From Anaerolineae bacterium (GTDB lineage: Bacteria > Chloroflexota > Anaerolineae > Aggregatilineales > UBA3940), in assembly GCA_016926985.1 (NCBI GenBank), contig JAFGNO010000210.1, positions 1-19,083 on the forward strand: a stretch of 19,083 nt of DNA, in the 5' to 3' direction. Numbering within the stretch: the stretch's first letter is position 1; every line of letters begins with the position of its first letter. This document shows positions 8,473 through 14,836 of this stretch, piece by piece. The notes below the pieces were generated by a model that had not been told where the DNA came from, ran no database searches, and saw only the letters and a list, made by a program, of their open reading frames with translations. The position numbers and the translations under genes are program-made.

Positions 8473-9266
8473 AGTTCCTCGCCAGCAGATTCCAGGGCGC
8501 GGCGTACTGCTGCGTCATAAGGGGCAGTCGGTTGACGGAGATCTGGCTCTGGCGCCTGATCGCCCAGCGCTGCTTCAATCCTGGCAATCAGCGTCTCGAA
8601 CATCTGGATATGTGCGTAGCGCAGTGATGTAGCCGGGATGATATGCCAGGGGCACCATTCGGTGTAGGTGCGTTCCAGCATTTCTTCTATAGCCAGCAGA
8701 TACTGGTCATAGCCTTTTTGGCGCCGTCGATCTGCCGATTGGATCCGCCACGCCTGCTCAGGATCGGCCTCAATCATTTTAAAGCGTCTTTTCTGTTCCT
8801 TACGGCTGATATGTAGAAACACCTTGACAAGCACTATGCCGTCATCTGTCAGGATGCGTTCAAAGTCAATAATGTCCCGGTATGCAGTGCGCCAATTCCG
8901 CTGGGAGATAATCCCTTCCACTCGTTCGCCAAGCACTCTGGCATACCAGCTTCCATCAAAGATAGTATGATGCCCGTAGTGAGGAATATGCTCCCAGTAG
9001 CGGCGCATCCAGGGAGACACCTGCTCAGGCGGATACAATGTTCTGTCGGTATAAATGGAGAGGTAAGAAGGGTTAAAACACGAGGCCAGCGCTGGCAGGA
9101 GCGTTCCCCTGCCAGATGCGTCCCAACCCTCAAGTACAGTAATAACTGCAGTTCCCGTGAGCGGACAGGCCTGCTGCAGAACACCCAGACGGCTCCGCAG
9201 GGCAGGCATGCGGTCCAGATAGTCTTTTTTTGAGAGCACCTGATTCAGATTGACTTTTTCAAGCAC
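8469..9266 (-). CDS. PPK2/PAP-like protein, N-terminal half, Walker A Lys replaced by Arg
   Basis: A PPK2-fold protein of 265 residues; PPK2 enzymes move phosphate between polyphosphate and nucleotides. Walker A reads EGWDASGRGT (46-55), where the family has GxDxxGKGG, so the catalytic Lys is Arg53. Walker B reads FDGSWYARVLGERVEG (103-118), with Gly for the Arg of DRSWY. HISRKEQKRRF (152-162) and DPEQAWRI (168-175) match the N-terminal domain of polyphosphate:AMP phosphotransferase. With the next gene the total length (about 512) equals that two-domain enzyme, so this looks like a split version. It starts at GTG 9266 with AAGGA upstream. Whether any kinase activity remains cannot be told. 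Confidence 0.82.
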   Translation of the reverse strand: MLEKVNLNQVLSKKDYLDRMPALRSRLGVLQQACPLTGTAVITVLEGWDASGRGTLLPALASCFNPSYLSIYTDRTLYPPEQVSPWMRRYWEHIPHYGHHTIFDGSWYARVLGERVEGIISQRNWRTAYRDIIDFERILTDDGIVLVKVFLHISRKEQKRRFKMIEADPEQAWRIQSADRRRQKGYDQYLLAIEEMLERTYTEWCPWHIIPATSLRYAHIQMFETLIARIEAALGDQAPEPDLRQPTAPYDAAVRRALESAGEEL

Positions 9267-9373
9267 GTGTACTCTTCCTTGGCCATGCAGCAGAAGCGCA
9301 GGTCAGCTGTGGATTTATCCTGCCTGTTAATAACAGCCCGCAGCAGGAGTGATTGTGTGGACATTGCAAAATA

Positions 9374-11221
9374 CTAAAGCGAATCCAGCACCCGCTGAAG
9401 ATTTTCCTTCAGGTCGCCCAGAACAACTGTCTGCCACAGGTCGAGCACATCCTCCTGCAGTCGGAGGATGACACTTTCCCGGTCCTCAATATAGGCAACA
9501 ACGCCAGCTAAGGATGGCATATCCACCGGGTCGATGGCCCGTTTCTGCTCTTTACGAGTCTTTTTCAAAATCCCAGCCATGGTTTTACGCAGCAGATCCT
9601 GGGCAACATCGGCATCATGCAGCTCGCCTAACAGATCCTGAAGCTGCACCAGCCCGGCAATTGCTTCGTCTGCTTCCTCAATCAGCACCTCCCGAAAAAA
9701 CTCCAGGGTATAGCGCAGCCGCTTGGTCTCAATCCTGAGCTTATGCAGAGAAGCAAGCGATACTCCCGGGAGATGCTCTGTATAGGCATATACTTTCTTA
9801 CAGCCCTTTGATATGGTTTTAGAAACAGCCTCATTTACCGGCTTGTTGCGCTTCTTTTGGCTCGCTGCGCCAGGTGACGTTACCAGTGTTTCCATAAAAT
9901 CAACAAAGTTGCTGTAATCCTCGCCATCCAGGTAGGCAAACATCTTCTTACGCGCTTTTTCCCGGCGCTTATTACACACTTCAAATACACTGTCCAGTAC
10001 ATTCTTTTGGTCATCCGGCAATTGGGATACATAGGATTGGGCGTTTTCCAGGAATACGTCGAGGTCTCGAACCCGGCCCAGCGCCCGGCGTGTATTACTG
10101 ATCCCCCTTTTCAGAGCACGGCGAGCGTCTTTGGTGTAATACCCGCCAAAAACACGCAACGCCGCCCCCATGCGTCGGGATGCGACCCGCATATCGTGCA
10201 GCGCCTCAGGGTCAACGCCTTTACGCGTACCTGGCTCATTCTGAAGCAGGCGCTCAAAGTGGAACCGGAACAGCTTCCGTCCGGCTTCACTCATCAGGTC
10301 ATCAGGCGTGATACCGGGCGACGGTCTTTTGTAGCCTCCGCCCTCATGTAAAACAACCTCGCCTAGCAAAGTAACGGATACCGGTACGTCAAAGATCGAC
10401 CGCCAGCAATCCGCCTTCAGGTCAGCACGAGCCGAGTCATACAGGGCAAAGGGCCCATCCACAACAATGACCACGCCGTTGCAATCACGCCCAATGGTGA
10501 CGATCCGGGTGGACTGGCTTTGTGAGTAATCTAGGCCATCCGCAATTCGGACCAGTGCTGACAGTTTTAGGGCAGCAAGACGCTGGTTTTTGGGCAGCGC
10601 ACGGTAAGAATGTTCCAGCTTTTGCCGTCCTTCATACCATTTTTTGCGGTGAAAAGCAGTGGTGACGGCAATGACCGCGCGATCGTCATAGCCCAGGTCT
10701 GACAGGGGAGTGTCCAGCAGAATATCTCTTCCACGTGTATGATGTCTGGCGCGCCCTCCGGCATAAGCGATATTGTGAAGCAGACCGGCATAATAGGCTG
10801 TGGTGGCGTAATGTCCCGGAAGTCCATGGGTTTCCACCATCCCCTCAAACAGCCTGGCAGCCAACTCTGCCACCTGGTGGGCATGCGCCATATCAACAGC
10901 ATAAAGACGACATATGTCCGCCACCGATGGGCGCTCCACTTCTTCTGGGGCAGCCTCACCAGATTCAATTGCCCCGTCTGCCAGTCCTGGGTCCGGGAAA
11001 ATATCCATTCTATCCTGCTTAAAGGCCTGTATCCATCGCCGGACGGTGCGGACAGTCAGTCCAACCCGCTCGGCAATGACAGATTCATCCTCTCCCGCCT
11101 GCCACCCCAGAACGATCTGTGCCCGCCGGGCAATTGGCGCCGATGATGAGGTGGTCAGATATTCAAGCAGCCGCTGTTCGTCAGCCAACAGTGGCTCAAG
11201 AGCGGTATTCTCACCTGACAT
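9374..11221 (-). CDS. HTH - Ppx/GppA-like HD - CHAD fusion protein
   Basis: A 615-residue, three-part protein. Residues about 28-68 contain a helix-turn-helix (VIAERVGLTVRTVRRWIQAF) of the homeodomain-like type. Residues about 100-290 resemble the C-terminal HD domain of exopolyphosphatase Ppx/GppA, with H115, LLHNIAY (147-153) and VRIADGLDYS (224-233). The metal-binding His-Asp is His149-Asn150, so hydrolysis may be lost. Residues about 312-550 form a CHAD domain with both HxxR motifs, LHDMRVASRRM (341-351) and LHKLRIETKRLRY (492-504), and LQDLLGELHDADV (527-539). CHAD domains bind inorganic polyphosphate. AGGAGG precedes the ATG. A DNA-binding regulator that senses polyphosphate is a reasonable inference; no substrate or target has been shown. 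Confidence 0.88.
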   Translation of the reverse strand: MSGENTALEPLLADEQRLLEYLTTSSSAPIARRAQIVLGWQAGEDESVIAERVGLTVRTVRRWIQAFKQDRMDIFPDPGLADGAIESGEAAPEEVERPSVADICRLYAVDMAHAHQVAELAARLFEGMVETHGLPGHYATTAYYAGLLHNIAYAGGRARHHTRGRDILLDTPLSDLGYDDRAVIAVTTAFHRKKWYEGRQKLEHSYRALPKNQRLAALKLSALVRIADGLDYSQSQSTRIVTIGRDCNGVVIVVDGPFALYDSARADLKADCWRSIFDVPVSVTLLGEVVLHEGGGYKRPSPGITPDDLMSEAGRKLFRFHFERLLQNEPGTRKGVDPEALHDMRVASRRMGAALRVFGGYYTKDARRALKRGISNTRRALGRVRDLDVFLENAQSYVSQLPDDQKNVLDSVFEVCNKRREKARKKMFAYLDGEDYSNFVDFMETLVTSPGAASQKKRNKPVNEAVSKTISKGCKKVYAYTEHLPGVSLASLHKLRIETKRLRYTLEFFREVLIEEADEAIAGLVQLQDLLGELHDADVAQDLLRKTMAGILKKTRKEQKRAIDPVDMPSLAGVVAYIEDRESVILRLQEDVLDLWQTVVLGDLKENLQRVLDSL

Positions 11222-11249
11222 GACGTTCCCCTCCTTGGGCGGTAGTGAA

Positions 11250-11987
11250 TTACGCCTTATCGTCGGCGGATGGCGTGGGCAGCTTCATATCGGCTATGAC
11301 GGTTTTAATAGCAGCCTGGAGATCCTGAAAAACATCATACATGGATCGCGTGGCATCAATACAAACAAAACCGTATTCGTCTGTCATGTATGCAAACTGG
11401 GCAAGCAGGTCGCGTTGATAGGTGATGAAACTTGCATAATAATCGCGCCCACGCAGGTAGTCCAGACCGGATTCCCAGTAGTCAAACCCACGGGCATTGA
11501 TCACTCTCGGCACCAGGTCAATTACATCTGCCTGCAGATAAAAGACGATGTTGGGTACCAGAGCAAAAGAAAAGAGTTCGTGCATCCAGGTCGGATCAAC
11601 GCCTCTCACGACCGCCCGCGCGATGATTGAGTAAAAATACCGGTCGGTCAGCATGATAAAACCGGCCCGCAGGGCGGGCAAAATTTCTCGCTCAAGGCGA
11701 TCGGCAAAGTCAGTTGCATAGAGCAGGTTGAAGGTTGTCTCGCCAAGTGTATGCCCTTCCATGGCCTCGCCAAGCCCTTTTCCTGCCAGCTGTCCACGCT
11801 TTAACCCACTGGTTGCGACAGCATAGCCTTCATTCTCCAGCCACTCGCGCAGCAACGCGATCTGGCTGGAGCGCCCCACGCCATCAGTACCCTCCAGGAC
11901 GATCAGGCGGCCTTTTATTGACTCAACCTGCTCTTTCAGCAAATCATAACCATAGAACTCAGGAGTGCGTTTGTTTTTGCTCATCAT
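11250..11987 (-). CDS. Thymidylate-kinase-like P-loop protein with Arg in Walker A
   Basis: A 245-residue paralogue of the gene just upstream. The P-loop reads EGTDGVGRSSQ (32-42), with Arg39 where NMP kinases have the catalytic Lys, and Ser for Thr in GKST. The DRY motif of thymidylate kinases is kept in MLTDRYFYS (112-120), as is the ARAVVRGVD segment. It is longer than ordinary thymidylate kinase (about 210), with an extra 25-residue N-terminus. Its ATG at 11987 overlaps the stop of the upstream paralogue as ATGA, so the two are coupled, and HTH-HD-CHAD follows 28 bases later. A real dTMP kinase role is doubtful; a non-catalytic partner of the upstream paralogue is possible. Confidence 0.82.
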   Translation of the reverse strand: MMSKNKRTPEFYGYDLLKEQVESIKGRLIVLEGTDGVGRSSQIALLREWLENEGYAVATSGLKRGQLAGKGLGEAMEGHTLGETTFNLLYATDFADRLEREILPALRAGFIMLTDRYFYSIIARAVVRGVDPTWMHELFSFALVPNIVFYLQADVIDLVPRVINARGFDYWESGLDYLRGRDYYASFITYQRDLLAQFAYMTDEYGFVCIDATRSMYDVFQDLQAAIKTVIADMKLPTPSADDKA

Positions 11988-12742
11988 TCAGCCTGCTCCG
12001 GGAATATATGCTCTAAGTAGCGCCCATGTAAACCTTTTTTGGTAAGCACTTCTGCCCATGCACTCTGCTTGACTGATATAACATTGTGCAGGTGTGGCTC
12101 GGCGATCTGTCTGACCTCCTCCTGCTGCTCCAGCAGCGGTCGGGTGGCATCAATGACAGTCAGACCAAACTCATCGACCATCCGATCGTACTCTTCCAGG
12201 ATTCTGGACTGAAACAGGGTAAAGCTCTCGTAAGGGTCTTCGCTGAGGCCGATATCCAGCCCGGCCTCATAGTATTTGAGCTGAGGGCGTCCGGTGAGAA
12301 TACGGTTGAGCGATTCCTCCAGTGGCACGCGGAAATAGAAGGCTATGGTTGGGCGAATGGCAAAACTGTACAACTTACGCACGTAATCTGGATCCAGCCC
12401 CCGCGCCACGTCGCGCCCGAAGGCTGTGTAGATATAACGGTCTGCCAGCACAATAGCACCTGCTTTTAGCGCCGGGAGCATCTGGCGCTCCATGCGATCT
12501 GAGAAATCCGCAGCGTGTATCAAGCTGAACGACAACGGTGTCAGAAGCTGCTTCTTCTTGCCGCGCCGGGTAACCCCGCCTACGATTGGCGACGAGTTCC
12601 ACTCCGAGAAAGCAACACAGTATCCTTCACCAATAAGATATTTGCGGAGCAGGTCAAGCTGGGTGCTTTTCCCTGAGCCGTCGATTCCCTCCACAATAAT
12701 CAATTTGCCAGGAAGCATTCTCCCATCAGGTAGGGTTGCCAT
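11984..12742 (-). CDS. Thymidylate-kinase-like P-loop kinase with intact Walker A
   Basis: A 252-residue protein of the thymidylate kinase superfamily. Walker A EGIDGSGKSTQ (18-28) is canonical and VLADRYIYTAFGRD (98-111) carries the DRY motif. GRPQLKYYEAGLDIG (151-165) sits at the LID position. It is about 40 residues longer than housekeeping Tmk and adjoins CYTH and CHAD genes rather than DNA replication genes such as holB. This suggests a specialised kinase of the dTMP-kinase fold whose substrate cannot be read. AGGAG lies seven bases before the ATG, partly inside a hairpin (12752-12778). The next gene is a paralogue with a mutated P-loop, overlapping by 4 bases. Confidence 0.85.
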   Translation of the reverse strand: MATLPDGRMLPGKLIIVEGIDGSGKSTQLDLLRKYLIGEGYCVAFSEWNSSPIVGGVTRRGKKKQLLTPLSFSLIHAADFSDRMERQMLPALKAGAIVLADRYIYTAFGRDVARGLDPDYVRKLYSFAIRPTIAFYFRVPLEESLNRILTGRPQLKYYEAGLDIGLSEDPYESFTLFQSRILEEYDRMVDEFGLTVIDATRPLLEQQEEVRQIAEPHLHNVISVKQSAWAEVLTKKGLHGRYLEHIFPEQAE

Positions 12743-12751
12743 TTCACTCTC

Positions 12752-12778
12752 CTAATAACAAAAAGACTTGTTGATTAG
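12752..12778 (-). promoter_or_regulatory. RNA hairpin abutting the ribosome site of the first TMK-like gene
   Basis: In the 80-base gap after CYTH, the minus-strand RNA can form CTAAT-C-AACAA / TTGTT-ATTAG with a single bulged base and a 6-base loop. Its 3' arm ends in the first two bases of AGGAG (12753-12749). It could tune translation of the TMK-like genes or mark an mRNA processing site. It lacks a trailing U-run, so it is not a terminator. Confidence 0.35.
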
Positions 12779-12822
12779 CCCCAGATCAGCCGGACTGCCG
12801 GGTTTTTGCAGTTGCTGTCCGA

Positions 12823-13440
12823 TCACCGCCCCCCGCCAAGATAGTGCTCTGGCAGCACGGTTATATCTTTAAACGATTCAAAGGTCATGTCCATAAGCCC
12901 AAGACCTAATACCTGACGTATGTTTTCGAATATCTGGGCATAGGTCAATCGAATTCCCTGGTCCAGGCTAAGGCCGAGTTTGCCAGCGAAATTCTTGATT
13001 GAATCAGCCGGGCCTTCAATTTCGGTAAACCACCCAAAAGGCAGCTGATCAATCACAATCTCAAGCTTCTCATAGATATAAATGTCACGCCGTTTTTCAT
13101 AGCGCCAGCAGGGGATATAACCAAGAATCGCCAGGATGGATTGAAGTGCTTTACCATCATCTACAGACAGTTCAATCTCACGCCGGATACTGAGAACCGG
13201 ATCGCCGTTTCTCACCGGGGTCTTCAATGTCAGCAAGTAGGATAGGTGCTGGCCTGCCTGTATCTCGCGCAAGCGGAGCACGATATTCTGAGCAGAGAGG
13301 CTGCGCGAACTGGTATCGAAGTGGATATTCAACTCATTACGAAAGCCCTGGTGAATGACACCCAGAGCAGGCAACGCAGCACGTATCCTTTCCGGATCTT
13401 CCAGAAAGAATTTTATCTCCACTTCGAGCTGTTCAGGCAT
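12823..13440 (-). CDS. CYTH-domain protein (triphosphate tunnel metalloenzyme)
   Basis: A 205-residue CYTH protein. The defining ExExK motif is EVEIK (E6, E8, K10). Tunnel residues follow: LRLRE (R56, R58), LTLKTP (K73), IRREIE (86-91), YEKRRD (114-119) and VIDQLPFGWFTEIEG (129-143, with D131, E140, E142). The family includes class IV adenylate cyclase, thiamine-triphosphatase and inorganic tripolyphosphatase, all acting on a triphosphate in an eight-stranded tunnel. The CHAD and PPK2-like neighbours favour tripolyphosphate or polyphosphate as ligand, but this is inference. All charged motifs appear intact, unlike its neighbours. It is probably the first gene of its transcription unit, with a promoter just upstream. 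Confidence 0.9.
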   Translation of the reverse strand: MPEQLEVEIKFFLEDPERIRAALPALGVIHQGFRNELNIHFDTSSRSLSAQNIVLRLREIQAGQHLSYLLTLKTPVRNGDPVLSIRREIELSVDDGKALQSILAILGYIPCWRYEKRRDIYIYEKLEIVIDQLPFGWFTEIEGPADSIKNFAGKLGLSLDQGIRLTYAQIFENIRQVLGLGLMDMTFESFKDITVLPEHYLGGGR

Positions 13441-13447
13441 CTTCTTT

Positions 13448-13506
13448 CCCGGTTACTGTAAATATACAAGCATTGTAGCACAGCCCCTATATTAGACATA
13501 ACCGGG
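13448..13506 (-). promoter_or_regulatory. Promoter of the CYTH operon flanked by an 8-bp inverted repeat
   Basis: On the minus strand an extended -10, TGCTACAAT (13480-13472), would start transcription near 13465, 25 bases before the CYTH start; the -35 is weak. A perfect inverted repeat flanks it: CCCGGTTA (13448-13455) and TAACCGGG (13499-13506), with centres 51 bp apart, about five helical turns. One arm lies upstream of the -10 and the other next to the ribosome site, an arrangement that suits a looping operator. Confidence 0.4.
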
Positions 13507-13544
13507 ACAGTTGCAGACTTGACGGATCTGAAGAACCAGATGGA

Positions 13545-14189
13545 TCAGATGTTCAGGATAGCGCCATACACCGGGCAGCGGTAGCTCAGATGCTGCTGGC
13601 AGGCAGTGGCAATCCCATTGTTGACTGTCATTCCATAAGGCTTCAAAAGCACAGCCACATGGCAGAGGGGCAGGCCCATAACATTCGCAAAACAATGGTC
13701 GAACCGGTTAACCGGACGGAACCCGCTGTTCTGGATTGCATAGCCACCAGCCTTGTCAAAGGGGTCGCCGGTGGCAATATAGTCAGCAATCTCCTGATCA
13801 GAATAATGGCGCATCGTAACAGGGCTTCCCACTATCTGGGCCTTATGTTTGCCTGTTGTCGCAGCCAAAACCGTTACTGCTGTGTAAACTATGTGCGTTC
13901 GGCCTCGCAACTGCGTTAACATGCGACAGGCCTGGGCAGCGTTTTCCGGCTTGCCCAGCACCTCATCTCTATCCACCACAATGGTATCTGCCGCCAGGAT
14001 AACCGTTTCGGGTTGTTCGCTCCTGGTTGAAAACGCCTTATCCCGGCTCAACCGTACAACATAGTCTTCCGGCATCTCGCCAGGCTGCTGCTGCTCGTCG
14101 GTGAGAGCCGGCAAGACCTCAAAGTCCAAGCCAGTCAGGGCCAGCAACTCGCGGCGTCGTGGTGATTGAGAGGCGAGGATCAAATGCAT
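13545..14189 (-). CDS. maf: Maf-like nucleoside triphosphate pyrophosphatase
   Basis: A 214-residue Maf/YhdE-family protein, which hydrolyses non-canonical or excess NTPs (dTTP, UTP or modified bases) to NMP and pyrophosphate. The N-terminal LASQSPRRRELL (5-16) is the family signature. AADTIV (66-71) carries the catalytic Asp68, GKP (79-81) follows, and YIATGDPFDKAGGYAIQ (137-153) is the second active-site block. NVMGLPLCHV (169-178) is also typical. It starts 3 bases after the FKBP stop, so it is co-transcribed and probably coupled. The C-terminal 25 residues (from about 190, with Cys197 and Cys205) extend slightly past the usual end. Confidence 0.92.
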   Translation of the reverse strand: MHLILASQSPRRRELLALTGLDFEVLPALTDEQQQPGEMPEDYVVRLSRDKAFSTRSEQPETVILAADTIVVDRDEVLGKPENAAQACRMLTQLRGRTHIVYTAVTVLAATTGKHKAQIVGSPVTMRHYSDQEIADYIATGDPFDKAGGYAIQNSGFRPVNRFDHCFANVMGLPLCHVAVLLKPYGMTVNNGIATACQQHLSYRCPVYGAILNI

Positions 14190-14192
14190 GGA

Positions 14193-14684
14193 TCAATGAT
14201 CGTGCCCATGATCGCCATGTACATGTCCGTGATCTAACTCCTCTTCGGTAGCGTCGCGCAGATCCAGAATCTTGATTTCGAATTTTAGCTGCTTGCCTGC
14301 CAGAGGATGGTTCAGGTCCAGGGTGATCGATTCCTCGTCCACTTCGGAGATTTCTGCATCCATAAAGTCGCCATCATCATCTTCAAGTGTGAGGAGCATT
14401 CCAACCTGGGGCGCTATCTCAGCGGGTATTTCATCCCGGCTCAGCACAATGATGCTGTCTTTGTCATATTCCCCATAGGCATCTTTCGGATCAACCTTAA
14501 CAACCTTCGTTTCACCCACTTTAAGTCCAACCAGCGCACGCTCCAACCCCGGAATAATGTTGGCATGTCCATGTAAATATATCAGCGGATCGGTCTCATC
14601 CGCCTCCTCAATAAACTCGCCATTCACGGTAAGCCGGTAAGTCATGCTGACGACAACATTGTTGTGAATACGTTCAACAGCCAT
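14193..14684 (-). CDS. SlyD-like FKBP-type peptidyl-prolyl isomerase with His-rich tail
   Basis: A 163-residue FKBP of the SlyD type, a peptidyl-prolyl cis-trans isomerase and chaperone. The FKBP core is visible in PLIYLHGHANIIPGLERAL (33-51), followed by the insert-in-flap region and the SlyD signature NHPLAGKQL (125-133). The tail HGHVHGDHGHDH (152-163) alternates His with Gly/Asp and should bind nickel or other divalent metals. The frame is open 31 codons further upstream, but that start would lie upstream of the predicted promoter. ATG 14684 has TTGGAG at a good distance and gives the normal family N-terminus. Maf follows after 3 bases. No hydrogenase or urease genes are visible to explain a nickel role. 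Confidence 0.9.
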   Translation of the reverse strand: MAVERIHNNVVVSMTYRLTVNGEFIEEADETDPLIYLHGHANIIPGLERALVGLKVGETKVVKVDPKDAYGEYDKDSIIVLSRDEIPAEIAPQVGMLLTLEDDDGDFMDAEISEVDEESITLDLNHPLAGKQLKFEIKILDLRDATEEELDHGHVHGDHGHDH

Positions 14685-14712
14685 GTTTTTTCTCCAATCG
14701 TTATTGCAGCCA

Positions 14713-14741
14713 AGTATACCGTTCAGAAGGGCCGCAATCCA
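14713..14741 (-). promoter_or_regulatory. Candidate promoter of the FKBP-maf operon
   Basis: TATACT (14718-14713, minus strand) matches the -10 consensus at 5 of 6 positions and would start transcription near 14706, 22 bases before the FKBP start codon. The -35 at 17 bases spacing is TGGATT, only 3 of 6. It faces away from the DUF58 promoter in the same gap. Confidence 0.35.
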
Positions 14742-14765
14742 CTGCCACGCCAACAGGTGCAGGGT

Positions 14766-14799
14766 ATTGAGTGACAAAAGCCACTCAATCCTTCATAAT
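14766..14799 (+). promoter_or_regulatory. DUF58 promoter with a palindrome over its -35
   Basis: GTGACA (14771-14776) and CATAAT (14794-14799) each match consensus at 5 of 6 positions with exactly 17 bases between them. A perfect inverted repeat, ATTGAGTG-N8-CACTCAAT (14766-14789), covers the -35 and most of the spacer. A repressor bound there would block RNA polymerase. Transcription would begin near 14806. Confidence 0.45.
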
Positions 14800-14836
14800 G
14801 ATGGCAGATAGTTCAGTCAGCTTTCATCTGATCAGC

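Noticed and set aside
9324..9336. CTGTTA-a-TAACAG palindrome before the first PPK2-like gene
   Set aside because: Six-base arms this close are expected by chance many times in 19 kb, and no promoter is seen next to it.
10914..11630. 238-codon plus-strand open frame across the HTH-HD-CHAD and TMK-like genes
   Set aside because: It is antisense to both genes and shows no domain; the opposite strand has clear motifs and ribosome sites.
13834..13846. GGGCCTTATG shared with the end of the inverted-repeat element at 18971
   Set aside because: The match stops after about 11 bases and lies in conserved Maf coding sequence, so it is coincidence.
14685..14777. 31-codon N-terminal extension of the SlyD-like FKBP
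   Set aside because: It would start upstream of the predicted promoter and the family start with TTGGAG lies at 14684.
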